Assembly (NCBI GenBank): GCA_963833195.1
Contig: CAWHXF010000014.1
Coordinates: 1-64,000 of the forward strand
Source: Granulosicoccus sp963833195
Lineage (GTDB): Bacteria > Pseudomonadota > Gammaproteobacteria > Granulosicoccales > Granulosicoccaceae
Reading direction: 5' to 3'
Length of the DNA stretch: 64,000 nt
The notes under the pieces were generated by a model that was given only the letters and a program-made list of their open reading frames with translations, made no database searches and was not told where the DNA came from. A program made the position numbers and the translations under genes. Within the stretch, counting starts at the first letter, position 1; the number at the start of each line of letters is the position of its first letter. Below, piece by piece: positions 34,995 to 44,241 of this stretch.

Positions 34995-36065
34995 ATGCAG
35001 ACTCCGAACCTGCCCGTCGACACCGACTCCGTTCGCGGCGCGTGCGCGCGCCCCGTCGCGGGCTTGCTCCTCGCGGGCCTGCTCCTCATGGGGTCGACTT
35101 CCCCGAGCGGCGCCGACACCGGGCGCAGCATGTTCGACCCCGCCGGCCCCGTCGCCGCGGCCCAGCTCGCGCACTTCTGGCAGGTCGTCGGTCTCGTCTC
35201 GATCGTCGTCGTGCCCGCGATCCTGCTCGCGCCGTTCCTGGCGTGGCGCTACCGTCACACGGGCAGCGCGCGCTACACGCCGCGCTGGGACTTCAGCTGG
35301 CCCGTCGAGATCGTGCTGTGGGGGGTGCCCTCGGCCATTGTCGCGACGCTCGCGGTGCTGCTCTGGGACAGCGTCCACGAGCTCGATCCCTACCGGCCCA
35401 TCGCCTCGGTCCAGGCCCCGACGCGGGTGCAGGCCATCGGCCAGGACTGGCGCTGGATCTTCGTCTATCCCGACGAGGGCATCGCGAGCGTCGGCGAGCT
35501 GGCCTTCCCGGCCGACCGCCCCGTCGCCATGCAGCTCACCGCCACCGACGTGATGAATTCCCTGCTGATTCCCTCGCTCGCGGGCCAGATCTACGCCATG
35601 GCGGGCATGACCACGCGGCTGCACCTCGCCGCCGATGCGCCGGGCACCTTCATCGGCGAGAACACGCAGTACAGCGGCGTCGGCTTCCAGGAGCAGAAGT
35701 TCGTCGCGCGCGCGATGAGCGAGCCCGACTACGCCGCCTGGCTGGACGAGGCGCGCGCGAACGGCGTCCCCTGGGGCAATGCGGTGCGCGACGCCCTCGC
35801 CGAGCGTGCGACCAAGGCGGAGCTCGCGAGGCGGCTGGGGCTCGAGCCGCAGGCGCCGCCGGGCTCCCCCGCGGACGAGCTCACCGGCGAGAACGCGATC
35901 GCGGCGAACGATGCCTACGCGGCGTTCACGATCACCGACGTGCCGCCCGACCTGTTCACCGAAGCGGTCGCGCGCTACGCGCACGGGCACGGCGCCGCCG
36001 ACGAGCGGGCGGACGCTGCGTATCCGGACGACGACTACATGTGCCTGGCGAGCGAAGCGCGATGA
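34995..36065 (+). CDS. cyoA: Quinol oxidase subunit II (CyoA-like)
   Basis: The protein has 356 residues: N-terminal leader and two membrane helices (LLLAGLLLMGSTSPS; HFWQVVGLVSIVVVPAILLA and FSWPVEIVLWGVPSAIVATL), then a cupredoxin domain (VQAIGQDWRWIFVYPDEGIA; DVMNSLLIPSLAGQIYAMAG). The CuA ligand cysteines of cytochrome c oxidases are absent (FIGENTQYSGVGFQEQKF), so it is a quinol oxidase subunit. It helps transfer electrons from ubiquinol to subunit I. The stop overlaps the cyoB ATG (ATGA). It is the only cyo gene here with an intact frame. Confidence 0.9.
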   Translation: MQTPNLPVDTDSVRGACARPVAGLLLAGLLLMGSTSPSGADTGRSMFDPAGPVAAAQLAHFWQVVGLVSIVVVPAILLAPFLAWRYRHTGSARYTPRWDFSWPVEIVLWGVPSAIVATLAVLLWDSVHELDPYRPIASVQAPTRVQAIGQDWRWIFVYPDEGIASVGELAFPADRPVAMQLTATDVMNSLLIPSLAGQIYAMAGMTTRLHLAADAPGTFIGENTQYSGVGFQEQKFVARAMSEPDYAAWLDEARANGVPWGNAVRDALAERATKAELARRLGLEPQAPPGSPADELTGENAIAANDAYAAFTITDVPPDLFTEAVARYAHGHGAADERADAAYPDDDYMCLASEAR

Positions 36066-38182
36066 GCGAGCACGCGATCTTCGGCCGGCTGGGTCTCGAC
36101 GCCCTGCCCTTCTGGGACATGCTCGTCGATCCCACGCGCGAGAACATCGTCAACGGCATCATCGCGTCGGGAGCGGGTGGCCTCGTGGTGGTCGGCGCAG
36201 TGGCCGTGGTGGCGCGTGCTGACGTGGAAGCGCTGGTGGAGACCGCTGTGGTCGGACTGGCTCACCTCGCTCGATCACAAGCGGATCGGCATCATGTACG
36301 TCGTCGTCGCGCTCGTGATGCTGACGCGCGCGCTGATCGAGGCGGTGATGATGCGCACCCAGCAGGCGGTCGGGACTCGGCGGCGGCTTCCTGTCGCCGG
36401 AGCACTTCGGCGCAGCTGTTCACGCACGCACGGCTCGATCATGATCTTCTTCATGGCCATGCCGTTCCTGACGGGGCTCATCAACTACGTGGTGCCGCTG
36501 CAGATCGGGGCGCGCGACGTGTCGTTCCCGCTGCTGAACTCGGTCGGGCTGGCACTCACCGCGGCGGGCGCGGCCCTGGTGATGATCTCGCTCGTCTTCG
36601 GCACAGTTCTCGACCGGCGGCTGGTCGGGCTATCCCGCCCTACACCGGCCGTGCCTACAGCCCCGGCGTCGGGCCCGGACTACTGGATCTGGGCGGTGAC
36701 GCTGGCCGGAATCGGCACGACGCTGTCCGGGCATCAACTTCGCCGTGACGATCTACAAGGAACGCGCGCCCGGGCATGACGCTGCATGCGCATGCCGCTG
36801 TTCTGCTGGACCTCGCTCTGCGTGGCGATCCTGATGATCTTCGCGCTGCCGCCGCTGACGGTGGCGACGGCCCTGCTGGCGCTCGACCGCTACCTCGACT
36901 TCCACTTGTTCACGAACGATCTCGGCGGCAACATGATGAACTACGCCAACCTCTTCTGGCTGTTCGGCCATCCCGAGGTCTACATCCTCGTGCTGCCCGC
37001 CTTCGGCGTCTATTCGGAGGTGTTCTCGACGTTCTCGGGCAAGCGGCTGTACGGCTACCGTGCGCTGGTGATCGCGACGATGTGCATCGCGGTGCTGTCG
37101 TTCACCGTGTGGCTGCACCACTTCTTCACGATGGGCCAGTCGCGCGGCGGTGAACGCCGCCTTCGGCATCGCCACGATGCTCATCGGCATCCCGACCGGC
37201 GTGAAGATCTACGACTGGCTGCTGACGATGTACCGGGGACGGGTCCGGCTCACGGTGCCGATGATCTACGCGCTCGGCTTCATCGCGCTGTTCGTGATCG
37301 GCGGCGTGACCGGCATCATGCTCGCCAACCCGACGCTCGACTATGTCAGGTCCACAACACGCTGTTCCTGGTCGCGCACTTCCACAACATGCTGATCCCG
37401 GGGACGCTGTTCGGCATGCTCGCGGGACTCAACTTCTGGTTGCCGAAGGCGTTCGGCTTCCGGCTCGACGAGCGCTGGGGACGGATCTCGGCGCTGTTGC
37501 TGGGTGGTCGGCTTCATGCTCGCCTTCTTCCCGCTGTACGTGCTGGGGCTGCATGGGCATGCCGCGCCGCTCGGTCGCCTTCATCGAGTCCGCCTACGTG
37601 CCGTGGACGGTCGTCGCGCTTCGTCGGCGCGCTGGTGTTGCTGTTCGCGCTCGTCGCGCTCTTCGTGCAGATCTGGGTCGCGATACGCGACCGGGACGAG
37701 CTGCGCGTGCCGGCCGGGGATCCCTGGGACGGGCGCTCGCTCGAATGGTCGAGCGTCCGCGCCGCCGCCCGAGTGGAACTTCGCCGCGTGCCCGAGGTGC
37801 GAGGGCGCGACCAGTTCATGCGCGCCAAGGAGGCGGCACCGCCTACGACGCGCCCGCCGCCTACGGGGACATCGAGCTGCCGCGGAGCAGCGCGCTCGGC
37901 CCGGTGGTCGCGCGTGCGCCGGTTCCGGCATCGCGCTTCGCCCTCGTGTGGCACATGTGGTGGCTCGCGATCGCGGGCTGCGCGGCGTGCTCGTCGACGC
38001 CATCGTCGCGCGCGGCTTCGCGCGCGACACGCACCGCACGGTGCCCGCGGCGACCGTGCGCGCCGAGACCGAGCGCTGGCTCGCGCGGTGGCGCGCGACG
38101 CCGCACGGTGACGCGGCCGTCGAGGAGACAGCGCGGCGAACACCGGGCTGCGCGGTGCCGGCACCGCCGGAGCCGTCCAGTG
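36062..38182 (+). pseudogene. cyoB: Quinol oxidase subunit I (CyoB), many single-base frameshifts
   Basis: Read across all three frames, the region encodes a nearly complete haem-copper oxidase subunit: DWLTSLDHKRIGIMYVVVAL, GSIMIFFMAMPFLTGLINY, DLGGNMMNYANLFWLFGHPE with the cross-linked HPEVY, the CuB pair in WLHHFFTMG, haem ligands in AHFHNMLIPG and WTVVAL near the end. In 36062-36790 alone I count about ten positions where one extra base must be removed (near 36215, 36375, 36412, 36425, 36606, 36637, 36677, 36732, 36775, 36785). More lie downstream near 37149, 37345, 37505, 37555 and 37620. Amino acids between shifts are conserved. Either the gene is decaying or the sequence is unreliable here. 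Confidence 0.85.
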
Positions 38183-38214
38183 AGCGTCGCGCGCGAATGC
38201 GCCGACGAGCGACG

Positions 38215-38844
38215 ATGCGCACGAGCGACGCTCCGAAGCACCCCGGCCTGAACCTCGGCGCGGCGCACGGCCAGCGCGCACGCGCACGCCGAGACGCTGG
38301 TGTTCGGCTTCTGGGTGTTCATGATGAGCGACGTGGTGCTGTTCGGCCTCCTCTTCGCCACCTACGTGACCATGCTCGGCGCGACGGCCGGCGGCCCGGT
38401 CCGAAGGAGCTGTTCGAGCTGGGCACCGCGTTCGTGGAGACGCTGGTGCTGCTCGCGTCCTCCGTTCACCTTTGGCATGGCCTCGCTGCGATGAAGTACG
38501 CGCCACGGCGCGGGCCGCGTGCTGCTGTGGCTCGGCGTCACGCTCGCGCTCGGGCTCGGTGTTCCTCGCGCTGGAGTGGCGCGACTTCGCGGCGATGATC
38601 GACAGGGGTGGCGTATCCGTCCCGTTCGGGATACCTGTCGGCGTTCTGCACGCTGGTGCCGCTGCACGGGCTGCACGTGGCGGCGCCGCCTGTGGATGTG
38701 CGCGATCGCTGGCGCAGATCGTGGCGCTACGGCCTCGACGACGACGTCAAGACATCGGCGTGCTGCGGCTCGGCATCCTGTGGCACTTCCTGGACGTCGT
38801 CTGGGTCGCGCATCTTCTCGGTCGTCTATCTCGGGGCTCGCTGA
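38215..38844 (+). pseudogene. cyoC: Quinol oxidase subunit III (CyoC), frameshifted
   Basis: The start reads MRTSDAPKHPGLNLG. Pieces in alternating frames follow: HAETLVFGFWVFMMSDVVLF, ATYVTMLGATAGGP, ELGTAFVETLVLLASS, VLLWLGVTLALG, SAFCTLVPLHGLHV, RLGILWHFLDVVWV and a last SVVYLGAR before TGA at 38842. These are consecutive parts of a CyoC protein with its helices and C-terminal WHF motif. At least six shifts are needed. Confidence 0.8.
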
Positions 38845-39240
38845 GGCGCTGGGCGTCGAGCGACACGGCGAAGGCGACGCTACGCGCCACCGGTCGAGAG
38901 CGAGCGACGAGGCGGGCCGGCCGAGACGGCGCTCCGATCTCGTGGACTTTCGTGCTCGGGCTGTCGGGTGCTGACCGCGATCCCGTTCGCGCCTGGTCTG
39001 GCGTCGACGCCATCGGTCGCACCGCGACGCTGTGGTGATCGGCTGCGCTCGCGCTCGTGCAGGTGGTCGTGCACTTTCGCTTCTTCCTGCACATCGACCT
39101 GTCGCGACAGAAGCGCGAGGACCTGCAGCTGATCCTGTTCACGATCGCTGATCCTGATACTGATGTGCGGCGGCACGATCTGGATTCTCTACAACCTGTA
39201 CTCGCGCATGGCGCCCGGGATGATGCCGGGGACGGGGTAG
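38845..39240 (+). pseudogene. cyoD: Quinol oxidase subunit IV (CyoD), frameshifted
   Basis: Pieces read TWTFVLG-like, LTAIPFALVW, then VVIGCALALVQVVVHFRFFL with HIDLSRQKREDLQLILFTI, and finally ILMCGGTIWILYNLYSRMAP up to the TAG at 39238. HFRFFLHID is the signature of bo3-type subunit IV. Two or more shifts separate the pieces. The start codon is not clear. No cyoE (haem O synthase) follows; a P450 on the other strand does. Confidence 0.78.
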
Positions 39241-39302
39241 GCCCCGTCACGATGCCGGGGCGGGCCCCCGTTCCGGGGCCGCTCCGACGCTTCAGCCCGC
39301 GA

Positions 39303-40532
39303 TCACGAACCCGTCCGTCGGCAGCGCGGCATGCGCGACAGGTCGACCTCCAGGTCCTGCGGCGGCACCGAGTAGCCGACGTCGAGCAGCAGCCGCACGG
39401 CCTCCTCCATCAATCGGATGGTCATCCACTCGCCGGGACAGCGATGGCTGCCGAGGAAGTCGCCGCCGCCCTGGGGCACCATGTCGAAGGCACCGATCGT
39501 GCGTCCCTCGAAGCGCTCGGGCCGGAACGCCTCCGGCTCCTCCCACGCGCGCGGGTCGCGATTGGTGCCGTACAGGTCCAGCATCACCCAGTCGTTCTCC
39601 TCGAAGTGGTGGCCGTGCCAGTCGAGGGGTCGGCGCGCGCGCCCGGCGATGACGGGGAAGAACGGTGCGGTGCGCCGCACCTCCTGGACGAAGTGCGTGA
39701 TCTCGGGAGCGTCCGACGGCGCGTCGCGCAGCTTGTCGCGCCATTCGGGGTGTCGGTGCAGCGCGAGCGCGAGGAACACGACGTAGCGCCCCACCGCCAC
39801 CGTCGGGCGCAGCAGGTTGATGAGCTCCACGGCGGCGGTCTCCTCGTCCAGCGGCTCCCCCGAGAGGTCCACGTGCGAGGCCAGCGCGTGCACGGGCGTG
39901 CCCTCGGACGCGGCACCGTGCTCGCGCACGGCGGTGATGACCCCGCGCGCCCAGCGCTCGCACCGCTCGCGCAGGTAGCGCGCCTGCACGTAGTGCGGTC
40001 CGAACGAGGCCGCGTTGTCGATCATATCGGACAGCTCGTGCGCGAGCACGCGCGTGCCCTCCTCGTCGCGCTTCACGCCCGTCCAGTCCAGGACGGCGTG
40101 CGTGAGCACCAGGCGCACCTCCTCGTGCAGCGCGACGGGTGCCGCGCCGTCCGCCCGCCAGCGCTCGAAGTGATCGGCCCAGCAGGCGCGGAACTGCCCG
40201 GCGATGCGCTCGAGCGAGTCCGGCCCCATCAGGTCCATGAACATCCGCTTGCGGTGGACGTGCGCCTCGCCGTCGAGGGCCTGCACGCTCGGCGTGCCCT
40301 GCAGCAAGCTCGTGACGGTCGGCGGCATGGCGTCCTGGCGCGTGAAGCGATCGTCGCCGTAGAACAGCTCGGCCGCGTCGCGCCCGCGCATGCAGACGAT
40401 GTCCTTCAACAGCAGGCGCGCGCGGAACGCGTCGGTGTCGAGCTCGTCGCAGCGCTTTGACACGAACAGATAGCCATCGCGCAGGAAAGCGGGCGTGGCG
40501 TCGAAGGCGGGATCTCGAGGCAGTGCGGACAT
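39303..40532 (-). CDS. CYP152-type cytochrome P450 (fatty acid peroxygenase family)
   Basis: The protein has 409 residues. The haem-binding loop is QGGGDFLGSHRCPGEWMTIR with the proximal Cys. The I-helix region has LINLLRPTVAVGRYVVFLAL, where the Arg-Pro pair replaces the usual acid-alcohol pair; this is diagnostic of CYP152 enzymes (SPalpha, BSbeta, OleT), in which Arg holds the fatty acid carboxylate and H2O2 is the oxidant. The residue at the OleT His85 position appears to be Gln (SVQALDGEAHVHRK), as in the hydroxylating members rather than the alkene-forming one. Cytoplasmic, stand-alone, no reductase needed. The ATG at 40532 (MSALPRD) fits. It lies divergently from the AbiE pair. Confidence 0.88.
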   Translation of the reverse strand: MSALPRDPAFDATPAFLRDGYLFVSKRCDELDTDAFRARLLLKDIVCMRGRDAAELFYGDDRFTRQDAMPPTVTSLLQGTPSVQALDGEAHVHRKRMFMDLMGPDSLERIAGQFRACWADHFERWRADGAAPVALHEEVRLVLTHAVLDWTGVKRDEEGTRVLAHELSDMIDNAASFGPHYVQARYLRERCERWARGVITAVREHGAASEGTPVHALASHVDLSGEPLDEETAAVELINLLRPTVAVGRYVVFLALALHRHPEWRDKLRDAPSDAPEITHFVQEVRRTAPFFPVIAGRARRPLDWHGHHFEENDWVMLDLYGTNRDPRAWEEPEAFRPERFEGRTIGAFDMVPQGGGDFLGSHRCPGEWMTIRLMEEAVRLLLDVGYSVPPQDLEVDLSRMPRCRRTGS

Positions 40533-40602
40533 GTCGGTGCGGCTCGGTGGCACTCGTGCGGCATCTCACTCTGCGACCGACTCCGATGCGCCGCCAACGT
40601 CG

Positions 40603-40636
40603 TTGCAGGAACGCATCGATCCGTCCGCGGATCGCC
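40603..40636 (+). repeat. Leader repeat, copy A
   Basis: TTGCAGGAACGCATCGATCC plus GTCCGCGGATCGCC. The core 40617-40634 forms a hairpin (CGATCCG, loop TCCG, CGGATCG). It is identical over 34 bp to copy B and lies 144 bp upstream of the AbiEii start. Confidence 0.85.
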
Positions 40637-40721
40637 TCGTGGTCGGCACGCTTGCCGGCCTTCCGGCATCGCATCCGACTCGATCGGGCCTCGACAGCCG
40701 GGAATACCGTGGTAGATTTTC

Positions 40722-40743
40722 TTCTCTAAATATATTTAGAGAA
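40722..40743. promoter_or_regulatory. Perfect 22-bp AT-rich palindrome at the AbiE start (probable operator)
   Basis: TTCTCTAAATA followed by TATTTAGAGAA is a perfect inverted repeat ending three bases before the ATG at 40747. It contains the ribosome-binding AGAGAAG. In AbiE systems the AbiEi antitoxin binds inverted repeats in its promoter region and represses the operon. An AT-rich perfect palindrome in DNA this GC-rich is very unlikely by chance. Binding by the downstream AbiEi is inferred. Confidence 0.8.
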
Positions 40744-40746
40744 GTC

Positions 40747-41634
40747 ATGGCCAAGACGCTGCTCGGCGCCGAAGCGCAGTTCGAACTCCGTCAAGCGCTT
40801 CACGTGGCCACCCTCGATGCGCTGATCGCATCGCGTCGGTGGCAGCCGGGCGAGCTCGTGTTCCAGGGCGGAACCAGCCTGCACCTGGCCCACGGCTCGC
40901 CGCGCTTCAGCGAAGATCTGGACTTTCTGGTCGACGATGCGCTGGACCTGGGCACCCTCGGTCGGTCGGTCCAGGCCCGGCTCGTCGGGACGCCGTGGTT
41001 GCCGAAGGGAACGAGTCTCGAGGTCACCAAGGCGAAGGACGATCGGAACCCCCACTCGTTCGTTGTCGTCGTGGGCGGGCCGAACGTGATCGGCGCCGTC
41101 CGGGTCAGGGTCGAGCTATGGCGGACGAACAAGGAATCGATGTTGCCGCTGCGCGTCGGCGTGACACCCGTCAGGCTCGCCGGTGGCCCGGCCGCCGGCG
41201 CTCAGGCCTTCGTGCCGACCGCCGATCTCCACGAAATCTTCGTCGACAAGGTGTTCGCGGTGGGTGCCCGCCCATACCTGAAGTCTCGCGATCTGTTCGA
41301 CCTGCACTGGATCGTGGTGCGCAACGAGGCGTTCGCGGTGACCGGGGACGCGATGCGGTTGCGCCTCGCGACCTATCCGAACGAGACGCCGGCCGCCTGG
41401 CTCGCGAAGGCACGATCGCGTGCCGACGATCTTCCCGCACGAGCCCCGGCCGTCGGCAAGGACCTGCGGCGCTGGTTGCCCTCCAGCTGGCCAATGGACG
41501 AAGCCGCCGCATCCGGGATGATCGACGTGAGCGTGAAGGCGCTGCGCCGGGGCATTGCGGTCATGGAAGCGATCGAGCGGACCGACCGGGCCGGCGGCGA
41601 ACGCGACGGCGATGCCCAGGGCGCACGATCGTGA
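40747..41634 (+). CDS. abiEii: AbiEii-type nucleotidyltransferase toxin
   Basis: The protein has 295 residues. The nucleotidyltransferase core is FQGGTSLHLAHGSPRFSEDL followed by DFLVDD, giving the GG(T)S...DxD motif; DLFDLHWIV is the conserved later segment. AbiEii/MenT-type toxins transfer nucleotides to RNA acceptor stems and arrest growth, giving phage resistance. The ATG at 40747 follows the palindrome. The GTG of the next gene overlaps its stop (GTGA). The usual order is antitoxin first; here the toxin is first. Appears intact. Confidence 0.87.
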   Translation: MAKTLLGAEAQFELRQALHVATLDALIASRRWQPGELVFQGGTSLHLAHGSPRFSEDLDFLVDDALDLGTLGRSVQARLVGTPWLPKGTSLEVTKAKDDRNPHSFVVVVGGPNVIGAVRVRVELWRTNKESMLPLRVGVTPVRLAGGPAAGAQAFVPTADLHEIFVDKVFAVGARPYLKSRDLFDLHWIVVRNEAFAVTGDAMRLRLATYPNETPAAWLAKARSRADDLPARAPAVGKDLRRWLPSSWPMDEAAASGMIDVSVKALRRGIAVMEAIERTDRAGGERDGDAQGARS

Positions 41635-42263
41635 GGAAAGCCGCCATCTCGCCCGCTCGCCGGAACGTTTCGGCGTTCGATCGCTTGCGCAAGCTGCCCG
41701 CCTTGTTCCGCGGCTCGGACCTGACGGTCCGACTGCAATGGGACTCGAAGAAGACGTCGCACTACCTCTGGCTGTGGAAGCGGCGAAACCTCGTGCGGCC
41801 GCTCGGTGGCCACAGCGACGTGTTCGCCAACCTCGTCGTCGACGCGCGGCCGAACTGGGAAGCCGCCCTGCTCCTCGCACGCCCGAGCGCCGTGATCGTC
41901 GGCGTCGAGTGCCTGCGGCGCGCCGGCTGGACCACCCAGATCCCTCACCGGCCGGAAGTGGCCGTGGACGCCTCGCTGCCGATGATCTCCACGGAACACT
42001 TCGACGTGGAGCGCCGCCCCGATGCGTGGTTCGCGGCCATCGCACCGGGTCTGATCGAGGACGATACCGCCAGCATCGATCCGGCCTCGCGCAGCGCGCC
42101 GTCGCTGCGTCCGGCCTGGGCACTCGTCGACCTGCTGGCACGCGCGGACCGAAATGCCTGCGCACTGGCGCCGGACGACATCGACTGGAGCATGGTCACG
42201 CCCCGGGAGCGCGAGGATCGAGTGGCCGCCGAGGCGGCGCTCGGGGTGGTGCCGGGCAGGTAG
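41631..42263 (+). CDS. abiEi: AbiEi-type antitoxin / transcriptional regulator
   Basis: The protein has 210 residues. A winged-helix-like N-terminal domain (LPALFRGSDLTVRLQWDSKK; SHYLWLWKRRNLVRPLGG) precedes the AbiEi C-terminal region with LLARPSAVIVGVECLRRAGW and TTQIPHRPEVAV. AbiEi proteins both neutralise the nucleotidyltransferase and repress their own promoter. The GTG at 41631 overlaps the toxin stop. The likely target is the palindrome at 40722-40743. Confidence 0.8.
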   Translation: MRKAAISPARRNVSAFDRLRKLPALFRGSDLTVRLQWDSKKTSHYLWLWKRRNLVRPLGGHSDVFANLVVDARPNWEAALLLARPSAVIVGVECLRRAGWTTQIPHRPEVAVDASLPMISTEHFDVERRPDAWFAAIAPGLIEDDTASIDPASRSAPSLRPAWALVDLLARADRNACALAPDDIDWSMVTPREREDRVAAEAALGVVPGR

Positions 42264-42373
42264 CCGGTACGTTCACGGCCCGACCCGCGAGACCCCGGTC
42301 GAGCGGACGCACGAACAGGGGCCATCGTTGGCTTGCGAGTCCCCACGACGAGTATCACGACCGACGCCGAGCC

Positions 42374-42402
42374 GAGCATCGGCCGAAGTTCGGCCGATGC
42401 TC
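42374..42402. repeat. Near-perfect hairpin, 14-bp arms, downstream of AbiEi
   Basis: GAGCATCGGCCGAA, one unpaired G, TTCGGCCGATGCTC. Flanks (CCGACGCCGAGCC and CGCGTCGGCTCGG) extend the pairing imperfectly. It lies 111 bp after the AbiEi stop and before the Asp-rich gene. There is no T-tract, so it is a weak candidate for an intrinsic terminator and could be a REP-type element. Confidence 0.6.
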
Positions 42403-42436
42403 CGCGTCGGCTCGGCCGGGGCCGTCACCGACGCGC

Positions 42437-42470
42437 TTGCAGGAACGCATCGATCCGTCCGCGGATCGCC
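42437..42470 (+). repeat. Leader repeat, copy B
   Basis: Identical over 34 bp to copy A and followed by a similar TACTCGACGTGCTTGC against TGGTCGGCACGCTTGC. It lies 97 bp upstream of the start of the Asp-rich exported protein. Confidence 0.85.
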
Positions 42471-42533
42471 CGGTACTCGACGTGCTTGCTAGCGTGAACC
42501 CTCCCCATTTTCGCCGAATCCGAGGGTAATACG

Positions 42534-44054
42534 ATGACGACAGCACGCAGGCCCCTGCTCACGGCGCTGGGCGCCCTGACGCTCGCGGCGCCGGTACTGG
42601 CCACGGCGCAGGACGACGCGCCGCCGAGCACGCCGGACGGCCTCGCCGCGACCGCCTACGGCCGCACCGCCGGCCAAGTCCAGTGGCAACGCTCCACCGA
42701 CGATCGCGGCGCGGTGCCCGGCTACGAGATCGTGCGCGACGGCGTCGTGCTCGCGGAGCGGGCCGACACGCTCAGCATCGTCGAGCAGGATCTCGAGCCC
42801 GGCACGAGCTACGTCTACGGCATCACCGCCATCGATAATGCCGGGCAGCGATCTGACACCGCCACCGTCGAGCTCGTCACGCGAGGCGACACGGACGCCG
42901 CTCCCGGACCCGATGCCCCTTCCGATCTCGACTCGCAAGTCTACTCGCGCACCGCGGCGGAGCTCTTCTGGGCACGCCCGTCGACGTTCGGCCTGAGCTA
43001 CGAGGTCAGTCGCGACGGCGCATCGGTCAGGACGACCGACGGCACGAGCTTCTTCGACGACTCGCTCGAAGGCGGCACCACCTACACCTTCGACGTGGTC
43101 GCGATCGATGCCGAAGGACGGCGCTCGAATCCTTCCACCGTGATGCTGACCACGCGCGGCGATGCCGCTGCAGGCGGTGGCACCGACATGGGTGGCGATA
43201 CCGACACGGGTGACGATACCGACATGGGCGGCGATGTCGACACGGGTGGCGACACCGACACCGGCGGCGACCAGGACGGCGGCGACGTCACGCGGGTCGG
43301 CCTGATCAGGGTGAGCCAGCCGGATCTGCCCGACGATGACGGCGATGACGGCGACGTCTTCGGCGCCTTCGCGAGCCTTGCGGGCGCGTTGCCGTTCGAT
43401 GGGCTGACGGCATCGCTCCGGCCCGCCGGCGATACCTGCACCTTCGATTCCGACGACGACGACGCGTTCGACGAGGACGCCTTCCAGGGCTCGTTCCCGA
43501 ACGGCGCCGGCGGCCGGCCGTTCGACTACGTCAGCGCCGGCGACTCGCTCGTCTTCACCAGCCCCGCCGGCACGTGGCTGACGCTGCCGCGCGTCGACGA
43601 GCCGGGGTTCACGGGCTACGTGCCCCGCTCGCGCCCCCTGCCGACGCCCTATCCGTCCGGGCTGGTCGTCGACGTGCCGGGGGACGACTTCCCCGCGTTC
43701 TCCAGCGTCGCCGTCGGCGACGTCCAGACGCTCGTCGTGCAGGTGCCGGACGGCGACGACGACATCGCCAGGAACCAGACGTTCCGCTGGGAGGCGGGCT
43801 CGGACGATCGCGCACGCGTTTCGATCGAGCTGGAGTTCGAGGCGGAGTTCGACGATTCGGACACCGACGACATCGAGCTCGAGGTCACGTGCTCGGCCAT
43901 CGACGACGGCGAGTTCACGTTGCCGCAGGACGTGCTGGACCGGATCCCGGACGGCGTGACCGCCTCGCTCGACATGACGCGAGAGGCGCTCACCGTCGAG
44001 CGCCAGGACGATGCGGTGCTGTTCGTGAAGAACGAGGCGGCCGGAGGCCGCTGA
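42534..44054 (+). CDS. Asp-rich exported protein with two Fn3 domains and a novel C-terminal domain (intact founder copy)
   Basis: The protein has 506 residues. Residues 1-24 form a signal peptide (LLTALGALTLAAPVLATAQ). Two fibronectin type III domains follow (about 33-122 and 125-213; YEIVRDGVVL, YVYGITAIDNAG; YEVSRDGASV, YTFDVVAIDAEG). Then comes an Asp/Gly/Thr-rich linker of GGDTDTG-type units (about 216-250). The C-terminal domain (about 255-506) is shared with 52148-53219 and the fragments near 24.6-25.1 kb: TSPAGTWLTLP, GYVPRSRPLPTPY, TFRWEA, CSAIDDGEF, and the final NEAAGGR. Function unknown; the linker may bind calcium. Likely cell surface or periplasmic. Confidence 0.85.
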   Translation: MTTARRPLLTALGALTLAAPVLATAQDDAPPSTPDGLAATAYGRTAGQVQWQRSTDDRGAVPGYEIVRDGVVLAERADTLSIVEQDLEPGTSYVYGITAIDNAGQRSDTATVELVTRGDTDAAPGPDAPSDLDSQVYSRTAAELFWARPSTFGLSYEVSRDGASVRTTDGTSFFDDSLEGGTTYTFDVVAIDAEGRRSNPSTVMLTTRGDAAAGGGTDMGGDTDTGDDTDMGGDVDTGGDTDTGGDQDGGDVTRVGLIRVSQPDLPDDDGDDGDVFGAFASLAGALPFDGLTASLRPAGDTCTFDSDDDDAFDEDAFQGSFPNGAGGRPFDYVSAGDSLVFTSPAGTWLTLPRVDEPGFTGYVPRSRPLPTPYPSGLVVDVPGDDFPAFSSVAVGDVQTLVVQVPDGDDDIARNQTFRWEAGSDDRARVSIELEFEAEFDDSDTDDIELEVTCSAIDDGEFTLPQDVLDRIPDGVTASLDMTREALTVERQDDAVLFVKNEAAGGR

Positions 44055-44241
44055 CCGGGCGGGCCCGGGACGGGTCCCGCGACGCGGACCCACGGCGAGG
44101 ACGCGGCCCAGACCCCGAAGCCGAGCTCCGCCACCGCGCAGCCCAGCGCGCACGCGCAAAGCCGCAGCACCTGCGCCGGGCTGGACCCCGTGACGAAGTC
44201 GGGAACGCCGCGTCCCGCGGATGAACGGACGCGGCAGGCGT

